Positions 22,172-34,970 of a stretch of DNA of 64,000 nt are shown piece after piece. The DNA is taken from NCBI GenBank assembly GCA_017165825.1, contig CM029370.1, forward strand, positions 25,550,247 through 25,614,246, written 5' to 3'. Position 1 is the stretch's first letter; each line of letters starts with the position of its first letter. The translations under genes and the position numbers were made by a program. Under the pieces are notes generated by a model. That model was given only the letters and a program-made list of their open reading frames with translations. It did not search any database and had not been told where the DNA came from. This stretch comes from Hepsetus odoe. Lineage: Eukaryota; Chordata; Actinopteri; Characiformes; Hepsetidae.

Positions 22172-22943
22172 CTGCAAGATAACTGACCCTTTGATGACCG
22201 GCTAATATAGAGTTACATAACGACAAACCTTGTTTTAATGCTCATAAGTACCAACATGATATTTAAGGGTCTGTGCTTCTTGCTGTGGTCTATTCAGAGA
22301 CTGACCTGAATGCTTTTAAAGGAGGCTCAGGTTCGGTTCCTGCTTGCCGGGTCACCTATGTTTGGGTTTTTCTCTCCTTCTGGAGCAAAATCAAAACACA
22401 AGAGAAGGGTGACTTTCTTCGGATGACGATTAGTAAGACCATGTTCAAAACACAGTCGAGAAGACTGTCTTCCCTGCTGTTTTCTCTACATCTGTCTGCC
22501 CACTGCAATTTAAAAAAATATATATTTTCAAGGAACTTGTCATCAATTTGAAGTATGAATGAGATATTTGGTGCAATTCTAAAATGAAGATGCACATATT
22601 ACATCCAGACCACTGTCCCTATTTAAACATTAACCATTTTTTACATTGTTGTATTTCAGTGAACTTTAAAATAACGTTTTATCTAATGTAACCCAAAGGT
22701 ACCAGAAAGTCATGTGATTACTTTAACCACGGAGTGTAATCACTGAGATTAGAAGTCTGTACGGATCACTTAAAGGAAACATTTTAAAGGAAAATAACCC
22801 AGAATTATATATTTTATTTGATCAAAACTCTAAGATGAACTAAAGCAATGCTGTAGAAATACATGAATTATGATTCGACGCTGTTGTTTAAAGCGGGACA
22901 TTACAGTGCACACATGCCCAGTCCTACAAGAAAGTGGAAAAAC

Positions 22944-23160
22944 TGAAAGTGACAACCCTCGTCAGCACACAACAAAACCGGACCTCTGCATTTAACCCAT
23001 AAACTCAAACACCGTGCAGCATGGGGCAGCTATTGAAAGCGCCCGGGGAGCAGTGACAGGGATGGTACCTTGCTACCTCAGGGCAACCTACTGATAAGAG
23101 GTTTGAACCCATCATCTTCCGATCCGGGGCAACTCCCTAACCATTAGGCCATCGCTGCCT
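22944..23160 (-). mobile_element. SINE family A (duplicate of 20153-20369)
   Basis: Identical to the copy in the first block, so probably the same physical locus. Confidence 0.8.
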
Positions 23161-23599
23161 AGTGGTTTTCAACTGTGCAGATGTGAAAATATGACAGATT
23201 ACAGCTCTGAGGATTAAGATCTATCAGAGGTGGAGACACCATTACTGCAGCTGAACTCTACAGTCCCAACACAGCAGGGTCTCAGGGTCACTGTGGTGGA
23301 AAGGCCCTGAAGTTTTACTCCACTTTAACCCTCAAATTCCTACTCACAGAGTGGCCTCACTTCTAAAAAGAGTTAAATATGAAGTTATCTTTACTAAAGC
23401 AGGAAACGCCTGCATGCTGTCTTTAAAGAGCAGAAAACCGACTTTAGAAACATTAAAAACAAACTCTCAGTAACATTAGCAACTACTGCTACACAAACAC
23501 TGCTCCGAACACCAGCTCAGAAGGGTAACAACAGCTAGTTATCGCCCTCGTCAACAATAAAGGGGTAATAAGTCTGAAAGAGGCAGTTTATAGTACATT

Positions 23600-23960
23600 T
23601 CTGAACATTAATCAGACCTCTCCTCCCCTCTTACTCCACCCCGGACTTCTCTCTCTTCGGCGCGGTGACATTTTTCACATTTGGCGCTGGATCACTGAAC
23701 TTCCTGTTACGGGGGGGGGGTTATAGAATAAGATTTAAAGCAGATATGCGATATATTTTCAGAAAAAAACAACCAATCCACCAACCGAAAATCTCAACTA
23801 ATTATTAATATCTTGCAACACGTGTTTATGTGAGTCGCCGTGGATGTTAAGAGGATTTCGCAGCGCTAACGCCCCCCCCCCCCCCACGCTGCTTGTGGTA
23901 CAGTCCAGTGACGGGCGGGCAACAGGCGCTGATGTTCTCGCGAGACTAGGCGTCTTAAAG
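23600..23960 (-). promoter_or_regulatory. Probable MCM9 promoter and non-coding first exon
   Basis: The stretch is GC- and CpG-rich with no TATA box. It contains the exact palindrome TCTCGCGAGA at 23936-23945, a known element of housekeeping promoters, and TTTGGCGC at 23680-23687, a perfect E2F consensus match as expected for MCM-family genes. On the minus strand a good donor (GGA followed by gtaaga) lies at 23633-23635. It could end a 5'UTR exon joined to the acceptor before the first ATG. The transcription start is inferred. Confidence 0.45.
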
Positions 23961-25790
23961 GGCACCGCAGCCTCGCTACATTAAGTAGAAATAAATCATA
24001 GGTATATAATATAGAATGCAAAAAGAGAATTATATTACAAATAGAAAAGGAATAGAAATGCGAATAGATATGGAAAAGAGAAAAAATAGAATAGGAATAA
24101 AAATATAAGATAATGTAAATGTAAATTTACATGTAAATATAATATATTAAATGTAAATATATAATATAATATTAATAGAATAGAAATAAGAAAATCTTTA
24201 TTGTGACTATACTCAGGTGCAAAGAAATTCTGCAATCTTCGATTTCGACTTGACTGAAGAAGGAGGTGGTCCTGCGTTTGATTCCAAGGCGGGGCGTCCC
24301 AGGTCCTTTCTGTGTGGAGTGTGTTCAATACTGCATAACACAATACAGTGACCCACAGCCAAATGCATCCTATGCATTTAACCCCTTTTAAACAGTGGGC
24401 AGCCATATAGAACCCGGGGATCTGTGTTGGGGGTGATACCTTGCTCAAGAGTACCTCCTGGTTTGGGATGTAAACTCATGACCTTCTGTCTCCCACTTGG
24501 CACCACTGCTGCCCCAGTTAAAGAAATCACTATTTTCTTTATGATGTTGTTTGACTGAGAAGTTAAAAGTTACTCTAATGAGCTTCTCTCAACCATTAGA
24601 CCATTCAAATCCCTCGTTGCCTTCAAACGGTCACTAAAGACCCATCTCATCATTCAGGATACACCTTCATTAACTAACACCAACAAGTTTAATGAAAAAA
24701 TCTCACTTCTGTATTTCTCCTGTTCAATCTAATGGGGTTTAACTTCATGTTTGGCATAATTTTAATCACAGCCCTTAATAATAATTTAAGTTTTCTAGTC
24801 TGAGCAACATGTTTCATTCTAGAATATAAATATAGCTATATCTCTGTAGCTGAGAGTTAAACTAGCAGTCTGGTTTAGTGAAGCGCTGGAATGATTCTCA
24901 GTGCTTGGATGAAGATGATGATGGATCCTTTATAATATCCAATAGTTTTTGGTAATATTCTGCTGTTTTGTTACTATGGGCCTCTGCAAAGCTGTTGTGC
25001 AAAAACATCACTTTAAAAGGTTAAAAGGTTATGAAAAGTTTTTCCAGGCTCCTCTGTTTGATCCTCCCTGATGCTGCAGTTTGTCACTATGGTTACAGCA
25101 TGGTCACTATAGCAACGTCTGCAGCATTCAGCATCCCTCCAAGTACTCAAACAGGATTCAAACTGTATTTGTTAGATAAATTCACTGCATACATTCACTT
25201 ACCCACTCAATCACGTTCCCTAAAAATGCCGTGTGTGTTTATTTCCTCAGTGAGATTCGAATGCATACCAGCTACTTTTTGAGATAATTTTACTGCTGGA
25301 TCCTAAAGGTCACCATTTTACTTTCGTCATGTCAGCTAAATCCACGTGCCAGACTTTTTCTTCTATATCTACCCCCCCACGCACGCATTCACCTGCACAA
25401 AATGGGGCTGATTAAATGTCACCATACTTATTTATTCTTTAGGCATACATACAGTATAATATAAATATAAAATATGCATTTTGATTTTAAAATTGGTGAG
25501 ACATCATTGCATCTGTGTTGAGACAACCATACAAACAGTTTTAATTCTACCAAAAGTGGTTATGCAGCTGTAACAAACTCTCATTACGGTGCCATTCTAA
25601 AATAAGAGACATAGAGAAGACATTTACTCTATACTGTATTTAACAAAGAATAAATAGCAGCATATGCACCACTCTGTAGAAACGGCATGAAATGCAACGT
25701 CAAACGTACCTATAAGCACTGTACAAAAACAAGAGACCCATTCACAGTGGAGGGGAAAAAAAAAAAAAAACAATGTAAAGATGATTTTTT
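23961..25790. other. Intergenic region between MCM9 and FAM184A
   Basis: No gene was recognised. It contains A-rich simple sequence (24000-24190), a decayed SINE (24318-24516) and a segment near 24590-24680. That segment reads RPFKSLVAFKRSLKTHL on the plus strand and resembles the 3' end of a decayed LINE. The 3'UTR of FAM184A must lie at the right. Confidence 0.55.
24318..24516 (-). mobile_element. Decayed SINE family A
   Basis: CCCGGGGATCTGTGTTGGGG and the CTTGCTCAAGAGTACCTCC segment are recognisable; the rest is diverged. Confidence 0.5.
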
Positions 25791-25846
25791 TTTATTAGCT
25801 TTTTTTTTTTTTTGGTTTGGCTGACATGCTCTTGAGTTGCTAGAAG

Positions 25847-25928
25847 TCAGAAGGTGAAGTACTGGGCGAACCACTCTTGTCTTTGAGGATCTGGGGAGGC
25901 TACAGGTGACTCTTCAGTCTCAGGAGGG
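25847..25928 (-). CDS. fam184a: FAM184A last coding exon
   Basis: An 82-base exon encoding PPETEESPVASPDPQRQEWF then AQYFTF and TGA at 25847-25849. Together with MCM9's promoter, it leaves under 2 kb between the two genes. On the minus strand an AATAAA lies at 25791-25796, about 50 bases after the stop, but it sits in an A-rich run and may not be the real polyadenylation signal. Confidence 0.92.
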
Positions 25929-28900
25929 CTGTGAGGGAAGAGAGAGAGAAGGAGGGATGGAGAGAGAGGTAGGAGTGCAGTGGTTATACTGCAAACTGCA
26001 GCTTGGTTTCTTTCAGCCTTTATGTCCATTCATCCATCAGTGTGATAAAGTGTGTCGAAAGCATTGTGCCCTATTTCTCCATCTTATCAAAAGTTCCCAC
26101 AAAAATGCTGCAGTTTAAGTCCGTCTCACTTCACTTCACTTTCACAGAAGTTAAAGAATTCAATTCGGCCCTCTGAATGCTGTGATCTGAATCCGTACCA
26201 TCTGTCTCTCTGAGAGGCTCTCACTCTGAAAAGGAGAGACCCTTCCACTGGCACGATAACGCTGGGCTGACTGAATGATGAGGAAAAAGGATTTGCCTAA
26301 CCTTGTGTGCATGTATTAAACCGTGTCGACCTTAGTTTACATTTCTCTTATGTAATCCCTTTTCGTGGTCCATAAAAGAAAACTAAATTTTTGTTCAAGG
26401 TGAAAAAAAAACCGCAGAGTGCGTTGTTCCAAAGTCAGAGCTTTCGGTCCCCATCTTTTAGCCTTACAAATAAAAATGATTATGTGTCTCCTGGCTTCCA
26501 ACACTCTTATAACGAAGGGTTTCTAAAAGGTTCCTGGCGCGAATGTCCAGTTTTATGATAAGCCTAAGGATAAGGGCTTTACCTGACATGGAGTTGATTG
26601 ATTTATACCACAATATCAGTTTGAAAGAGTGCAATTCAGGTTTTAAGCAGGAAAAATGAATCATAAACTATGCAGAACACATGAAGGGTCAGTCTGACTC
26701 ACTACATTCAGCCTGAAACAGATGCACCAATATTATTTTGATTGTGAAAAGTGATATTAGATATTCTCCCCTCTCTAAAGAGCCGTCTATTGAATGGAAA
26801 AGTGCTTGGTGTAGAGATCTCTGAGTATGTGCATCATTTTTGTTTTCGGCTACCTGCTCAAGTAGGAACTCTGAGGAGTCTCGGCCATTTTCTGTAAAGA
26901 TTTCACTTCTACTGGATCTGTTAAATCTTCTGTTATGAAAATGTTGCAAAGCTGATGTGTTTTGTTCTGTGTACAGCTTTCCATGTCAAATGGAACCCAC
27001 TGATCTGGCCAAAAGTATGAAGACACCCTTCCTGATGCATGAATTTGCGATTAACCACAGAGTGTGATGGAGGGTGTTTGTCAGTCCTGCTACTGGTGAC
27101 CAACAGCACTGCTTGGTTTCACGTAGTCCATTGATTCTACAACATCTCATGGAAGCCTGCATGAGCTGAGTCAGGTTGGTTGAGGCAGAAGAGTGCAGTG
27201 CTGTGGTTCTTCAGGAACAGGGTTTTGAAACACTGCTGTGGACAGCAACAGATAAACACAGAGCTCATCTGGCAAACTGTGAAATGACACCACACCTCAA
27301 ACGTCTGCAGGGTCACTTCGAAGAACCTTTTCTTTTTAAGAGACCTAAAGCAATAAAGCACTCAGTAGACAAGGCACTTTTTATTTTTATTTGGGTGGAT
27401 TATTATTTTTTTCTGACTGTTTTCTGCAGTTTTTCCTGACTGTCTGACTGACTGATGTCTGGATCTCGCCCAGTAAATCAGAGGCTGGAGGGCCGTGACG
27501 GGCAGCAGATGCCTCCTATCTAAGAAGAGCTTCATATCCGAGTGTCTGGAGAGCCGGAGAGGAAAAAGTGAAAAGGATGGAGAGAGGAGAGTTGCAGTTC
27601 ATCCAGTCTAACTAGCTAATATAACGTGTCAAGTGCGTGGCGGTGAGCTAAAACGGCTCATTATAAGAAAGTGATTCAGTAGGATATAACCAGCGAAATC
27701 TTTCAGAAATGGGCGATTTACCTGAATATTAAAACTGCCTGAAAGACAATGGAGATCTGGCATATTTTAATATCGACCACAACAAAGGCGAGGAAATGAG
27801 TTCTGGGGCTTTCATTAGGCATCATGAAAATGTCACTTCGCTCTACAGCTTCTGTCACTTACCGTGTGAGTGCTCACCCACTGACATCAAGTATGCTGAT
27901 GAAGAAAACTAAGCCACTGTGAAGTCCTTACAGAAAGCAATTCTCAGTTTTCAGAAGTAGCACTGATTCTTGCAGTCAGTCGATTAACTTCTGAAACCGT
28001 TTGCGCTCAACTCAGACTCACTCCTATCCACAAATATCTCCGCCACGATCAGTGTGTACTCTGTCCCAGATGCCTCACTTCCAGCAAACTCAATTTAGCG
28101 CTCAGTTGAGCATGTATATTAGTCTTTTCATCACCAGCTCAACTCCTTCCCACAACGAGACAAAGGGGTGATGGCTTTAACCCTTACAAAGCATGTAGCA
28201 ATCATACAAATTTGTCCCATTTGTCCCAGTCCAGATGCTGGACTGAAGTGTAACACATGGAAAGGGGGATAAATCCACATGATGGAATCTGCACACAGCT
28301 CTACTGGGGCCAATATAATAGAAGCATATTTGGATTTAACCTCTTAGAAAATCCCAAAGGTGATACCTGCTTGATTTTGAAATTCAGATGATTTAAACCC
28401 TATTCAAGCTGGATGCTAAAGGATGTAACGAAATTACAATTACAGACACACAGTACTGTGCAAAAGTTTTAGGCAGGTGTGGAAAAAATGCTGTAAACAA
28501 AGAATGCTTTTAGAAAAATCCATGATTGTTTATTTTTTTCAATTTACAAAATGCAAAGTGAGCGAACAAAAGAAAAATCTAAATCAGATCAATATTTGGT
28601 GTTTCTACCTTTTGCCTTCAAACCAGCATCAGTTCTTCTGGCCCCACAGAGCCCTGATCTCCACATCATCCAGTGTGTCTGGATCACATGAAGAGACAGA
28701 AGGATGTGAGGAAGCTACATCCACAGAAGATCTGTGGTTCGTTCTCCAAGATGTTTGGAACGACCTACCAGCCGAGTTCATTCAAAAACTATGTGCAAGT
28801 GTACCTAGAAGAATTGATGCTGTTTTGAAGGCAAAGGGTGGTCACACCTAATATTGATTTGATTTAGATTCTCTTTTGTTCATTCACTGCATTTTGTTGA

Positions 28901-31900
28901 TTGATGAAAATAAATGATGAACACTTCCATTTCTGAAAGTGTTCTTTGTTTACAGCATTTTTTCACACCTGCCTAAAACTTTTGCACAGTTTTGTATAAT
29001 ACCAAATGGAAGTGCTTGCTGGCCAGATCTGTGATTTGAATCCAATGTATCTACAAATCTACAGTGTGTGTAGTTTTATGACTGGACAGCAATAAATGTC
29101 ATACGTCAGTCCATTAAACTGCAAGCATTGCAGACACAACCTGTGTACAAATCACAGTTCTGTAAATATTTCTGTGCAGCATGTGTTGTTTTAATGTAGT
29201 AATTCATCCACAGTGCCTTCCTGTGTTTAGATCCACCTCATCATATTGAATTGACAAAATCTAAAAGAAACGGCCAAGCTGTGTTATTTTCTCATTGGGT
29301 GTATCCTGTGGCAAAAAGGTAACACAAATATCTGCGCCCTGACCTTTTAATTCCTTAATTCTGAAGGAATTCAGGGTAATTAAATGCAATTTAATGCCTT
29401 TAGCCGGAAATAACTATTCAGTCGAATCCTAATTAAAAAATGTATTTGCTCCAGGGAAATGCACTTGGTGGGTAACAGTATTTTGGATGCATAGCAAGTA
29501 TGTCTGTGTAAAACAGTGTTTTCTAATCCAATCCTGATGGACCACTAGATAAAAAACTTTTGCAAGGTTCTTGTCATTATTTTCATTTATATGAAAGCAG
29601 ATCCGGATGTTCATACATTAAAAAAAACAGCCTTTGTTGGACATGTTTGTGGTCAAATTTTAGAAAGTGTATTTTTCACAAGTTCACTTTAGTAGCCATG
29701 TGCATTTAGGATGTTTGGGTTGATTTAGGTTTTCCTCATAAGTTCTCACGACATAAACCACAAAGACAAAGCAAAAACATTCTGGAGTGTTTTGTGAATT
29801 TATCAAAAATATAAAATAAAATAAAATCTATTGTGAATCATCCCATTTACATACAGTACTGTAAGTATATCCCTTTGTTACATCACTTGCACAAGGATGC
29901 ACAAGCTCTGGTGCATCCTAAGGACCTTGAGATGTTTATACAGCTTCATTGGAGTTCAATGGGCCTAAATGAACTGACGGGACAAAATAAGGAAAAAGCA
30001 CACCTGTCTGCAGAAGGTCTCACCGTTCTTGATGTGCAGTACTCTGTAAAATTCTTGAATCAGCCCTAATTTATTTATATTTTGCTCCTAAACAGCCAGG
30101 CATTTTTTAAATGTTTATATATATCATTGAGTAACAATTCTCCAGGCTTCCTGAAGGACAATGTTTTTGTCTTTTTTGGTCTTTTTGTCATTTTCAGTCC
30201 AGTCTCTGTACCTGAGCAGTTCTCCAGATCTTCCTGAAGGACAGTGTTGTTGTCTCTCATTTTCAGTCCAGTCTCTGTACCTGAGCAGTTCTCCAGATCT
30301 TCCTGAAGGACAGTGTTGTTGTCTCTCATGTTCAGTCCAGTCTCTGTACCTGAGCTGTTTGATAGTTCTGTGTTGGTTAATCCACACAGTGATCTACGTC
30401 TGAACCTTCAAGCAGAACAAAGCGTCTAACTTAAGACATGAAGCAGAGAAGAAACAGGAGCAGATGATTCCAGATGATCAGGGGATTCGTTTACTGCTGA
30501 TGCTGCACGCTGAGTGGGTGGAACCCTTTTTTCCAGACAGCTTGTGTCTTTAGGCACTTTGCAGCCTGTCACAGTGAAATATTTGTTTCCATTTCTTCCA
30601 TTTAATCTACTCAATGTCCCAAAGATAAGACAGGCTGACAGGCATAAAATAGTATTGTTTGCACCAAGGTGACTCCTAGCAAAACAAAACGAAATGATGT
30701 GGGCTTTAGACTTCTGCACAGCACTGCATCTCAGAGTGAAAAGTCTAGGATGATAGAACTGTCTGTAGACCTGTGAGAAAAGATCATGTTAAGGCACAGA
30801 TCTAGGAAATGATACGAAAAATAGTCAGCCCTAAAAGTGCCCAAGATCATTCTTGAATGAAAGAGATTTAGAATCCCCAGCAGTCTTACTAGACCTGACA
30901 TGGACTGAGTAATCAGGGATGAAGGAAACTTGGTCAGAAAGGTAACAAAGAACTTAATGATCTCCATGAATGAGATCCATCTTTTGGAAATGGTGAACTT
31001 TATACAGGGAGAACCATCAAGGCAGCGATCCACCAATCACCGAAACGAAGACTGAAGTATTTGGCCACAAATCCCAACAACATGTGTGGAGGCAAAAGTC
31101 ACTGAGAATCACTAACCATACAGACAAACGTGGTGGCAGCATCATACTTCTGCTTACACCAGGAGACTAATCAGGACAGCGGCAAACATGGATTCAGAGG
31201 AGTGCAGAACAATCCTGAGCCAGACCTGAACCCAGTTGAGCGTTTCTGGAGAGAACTGAGAATGGTTTGGGGAGAAACGTCTAGCAGAAAGGTGCCAAGC
31301 TTATAGAATCATTGCTTCAAAGATACTTCAAGTGCTGAGAGAAGGATCAGAATACTTGGGATGATAAATGGGATATTTCAGGATATTGCAGAACATGTTA
31401 AATAAACTTTCACGAAACGACTCCAAAAACCTGTTTGCCTTGAAGTATTGTGAGAATATTAATGAGGAAATAATTACTGAATTGATTTTAAGATCAGCTT
31501 AAAAAATAAAACGTAGAAAACGGGTCTGACAACTTTCCGTATACTCTGTATCTCCATAACAGGGCGCAGAGGACTGACTACAGCAACCTTTTTGGCTGTT
31601 TCTATGGTTACTCATCTGCTAATGTCTTTGGTTGAAGACAGTAATGGCATAAATATGCACGATGTAAGAATGAAATAAGCCTGGTGTTTTTTTCCAAGTA
31701 ATGTGACTGTTGCTTTAAACTGAAGGGAAGGACTTGCCGAGCGCATCTTTCTCATATAACAGTGAACGATCTCTCCCGGTAAAGCCTCTGGACTGGGAGC
31801 TGGGACAGATCTAAATGAAGACTAACCGGGGGACGCTGAGTACCGGCTTAAGAACGTCCAGTGTGACACAGCATCAGCGGGGATTTTAGTGTGAGGTCAC

Positions 31901-34900
31901 TGCTGGAGTCTTGTCTTGGTGCTGTTCTGCTGCTACATGGCGGTGGGGTCACCTTGTCCCAGTGTGAGCCAGGCAGGCTGTGAGTGTGTGTTTTGGAGAG
32001 ATGGGCGAGTCCCATGGCAATGGAGCGAAGCTCAGCGCAAGTCCATCTCGCTGTTTCGCCATCAGCTCATTCGCATTCAGGACAGCATGCAAGCAGAAAT
32101 ACACAGCACCCCAGACGCAGAAGCACTTCCAGGAATGAGTGCAGCAGCAGTATACACTTAGCCCAGCCATGCATACACTTCACACACAATCACACACACT
32201 CACACACTCACACACAGGGCCCACAACATGCCAAGCAGGCCAAAAGCCAGTCAAGGAAGTTTATTTGAGAAAATGGATAAGGTTAAGAAACAAGTGTAAG
32301 AAAAATGCAATAGTCACATACACACAGTACAGCAGATGGTGAAAAAAATGAAATTTACAGTTTGACGCAATTTCAACCTCGCGGTGTACGCAAGCCGTAT
32401 GACCCAAAAGTGCAGAATTGAGTGCAGTACAAAATAATGATGACTTGGAAAAGACAATTTAATAACAATTACATCACACATGAGTTGTATAACTTCCAGC
32501 ACAGACGGAAAACACAAACTACAACACAGACAAAAAAATAAATAAATAAGACACAAACTCCCAGCGTGCACTCAGACAGTGGGGACACATGCTCCCTTTT
32601 GCATTCCAATGCCATTTCCGTAGCTCATGTATGGGACTTTGGAGTAATAATAACACTCATACATGTGCAGTCATATGCATCCCTCACCAAATTAAATCTC
32701 TTATTCAATTTTTGTTCTTTTTTGTTGCAAAAATGTTATATCAAGCAAAAAAAAAATGAATATGCATTTCCTGTAGAGTACGTGTAATCATTTTCATTTT
32801 CAGGAAAACCAGTATACCATCTTGACCAAAGGCACCCAACCTTTGCATATGATCAGATACAGCAGAATAATAAAAACATCCCCTTAAATCCACTGGAAAG
32901 AAACCAAATGTGGATGAACTGACCTGCCAAAGTTAAAGGAATTCTGTGTGTTTCAACCATTTCTCCATCTATCACATCTGTAGCGTACAGTGACCAAGAA
33001 GTATCCCTTTACTGAGTTAAAGAACAGAAAACAGAAATCAATCAAAACACCCTTGTAAAAACAAGTGCTGGGGATTAGTTTAGAATTATGAAGGTGTTTC
33101 AGCTAAAGTATTCCTTCAAGGAGAAATAACAGCATTCTGGCAGAGATGGTTGGGTGTTGCTCCTTCACTTCCGGCCAAGTCTGCCTCTCCTAGGACGTGA
33201 TCGATGTCTCTAAGGGACCCACTCAAAGACAAAACGCCAGCAATGCATCCTTTTACCAGCACAATGATCAAGAGGGAATTCTTGCACCGCCCTTTCTTCA
33301 AGCCCGGAAGAAGGCATTCATTATTCAAGTTAATGACTTGTTTCGGAGTCGAGTGATTGCTGCTTTCAATCTGTAATTCGTGATTTCACGCTCGCTGTTT
33401 ATCAGAGAGAAGCCCGGGATGGTGAAACAGTAGGCGTCAGTGTCACATTGGCTTCTTTCCAGTATTTTAAGGATGCTTGTGTAAAAAGGGGATACTGCAG
33501 TAACTAACTTCCAGAGAAGTCTAAGATGAAAAATTTAAAGGTGAGCTTTGCCATGTTGGTGTTCTTGTCCTCTAGCCTGTGGTGTGGAGAGCTAGAGAGA
33601 GAGAAAGATAGAAAGAGAGAAATGGCACCTGTGGTGGAGAGGTGTGGCTCACCTCATGAATTTCTTGGGCTCGGTGGGAGGGGTCGGTGGGGGCAGTGGT
33701 TTGCTGGTGTTGAGCTCCAGCTGGTGAATGGGGGAGTTGGGGATGGGCTCGAGGCGATTGGGCTGGGGCGGGCCGCTCCCTGTCCCGGAAGCCTCCACAT
33801 TGGCCCTTAGATTGGGCGAGCTGCTGAATCTGTTGGCTGATTTGTCATTCTTTCGCTTTTGCTACACAGAAGGACACAGAAACAACAAATATAGGTATAT
33901 ATGTTTGTAGGAGTCGGGAGCGCTACTCTTGTTAATAGAGTAGGCTGACGCTCTCTGATATGCTTTCCTATTTTCTCATCCACCCAAGCTCGTGTTGATG
34001 GTCAAGCTTGCACCTTGTAGCAGTGGAAGCGACAGTCGCTTTCAGCCAGTTAAATCAAAATGAGTCGAAACAGATGTGGGGAAAAAAGAAGAGTCTACTG
34101 AAAGTTAGCAGCTGACAAAGAATGGCTTGGAAAGCAAAGAATTGGATGTCTAAACAGGAAGAAAACAGAGGCACACGGACACACAAGGACACATGTATAC
34201 ATATACACACACATACGATTAAGCAATCAGACACACACACACACACACACACTCGCGCACATGTAACACTGACACTGAAACAGATATCGGAAGTTATAGA
34301 ACAGTGTTACTTAAATCGGGTTCGAGAGGGCCATAGCACTGCACAGTTAGCACTTAACGGCTCTAACGCTCCTAATTCAACTCTGTTTTATCACAAAGCC
34401 TTTCGTAAGTCCACCCGGTTGTATCGGGGCAGAGAAAACACTGCTCTGTGTAGCGCTGTGGGCCAGCAGGACCGGATTTAGAACACAGATGAGGCAGCAG
34501 TGAATCACCTGCTCATGCGCACAGGCCTGCTGGGTTGGGGTTGCTGCAGCTATACTGAAATGGGACAAACGCTTCCCTCGGTCAGGACTAGGGGTGCACT
34601 GACAAGAAATTTCTGGACCGAAAGCGGAAACTGGACTGCCGTGGCCAGCAATCAAACTTGGGCATTTTGAAATGGCACAATATGATGCGGTGCAGCGAGT
34701 GTTAAAGTCTAAAAATGTATTACTGACTCATTTCACATAACCTTCCATCTGCAGTCTGTGGGAGAAGGTTTTATCCACTACAATATCCATTTCAGCAATG
34801 AAAGGAGAATGGTAATTCCCAGCACTAATGCCTATGCGTGCAAACTGGAGTGACAGCAAAAATGATGGCTACAATTATCAGCTGTAATTGGAAGCACAAT

Positions 34901-34921
34901 AATTAGGTTTCCTATTCATCC

Positions 34922-34970
<49 letters not shown>

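Larger units (their letters stand above)
21501..23718. repeat. Exact 2218-base direct repeat, copy 2
   Basis: The second copy of 18710-20927. It is continuous with the MCM9 promoter region on its right, while copy 1 is continuous with the rest of the gene on its left. This is the pattern of two overlapping contigs placed side by side. Confidence 0.9.
29750..31556 (+). mobile_element. Decayed Tc1-like element split by another insertion
   Basis: The left part (about 29750-30075) resembles the terminal region of a widespread fish Tc1 element, with CTTGAGATGTTTATACAGCTT and CACACCTGTCTGCAGAAGGT. The right part (about 30741-31556) continues the same element with ACTGTCTGTAGACCTGTGAG, transposase remnants and PDLNPVERFWRELRMVWGE at 31221 onward. 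It ends GGTCTGACAACTTTCCGTAT. The middle 660 bases are foreign. Confidence 0.7.

Noticed and set aside
11670..23600. ASF1A, expected near MCM9 by human synteny
   Set aside because: No segment resembling its conserved N-terminal exons was found by eye on either strand; it may lie outside the window or have moved.
28477..28851. Functional 124-residue protein
   Set aside because: Its end matches a Tc1 transposase tail, but it lies between inverted repeats in a decayed element and lacks the catalytic domain.
30189..30370. CRISPR-like array
   Set aside because: The 69-base units are contiguous tandem copies with no spacers, in a vertebrate genome.
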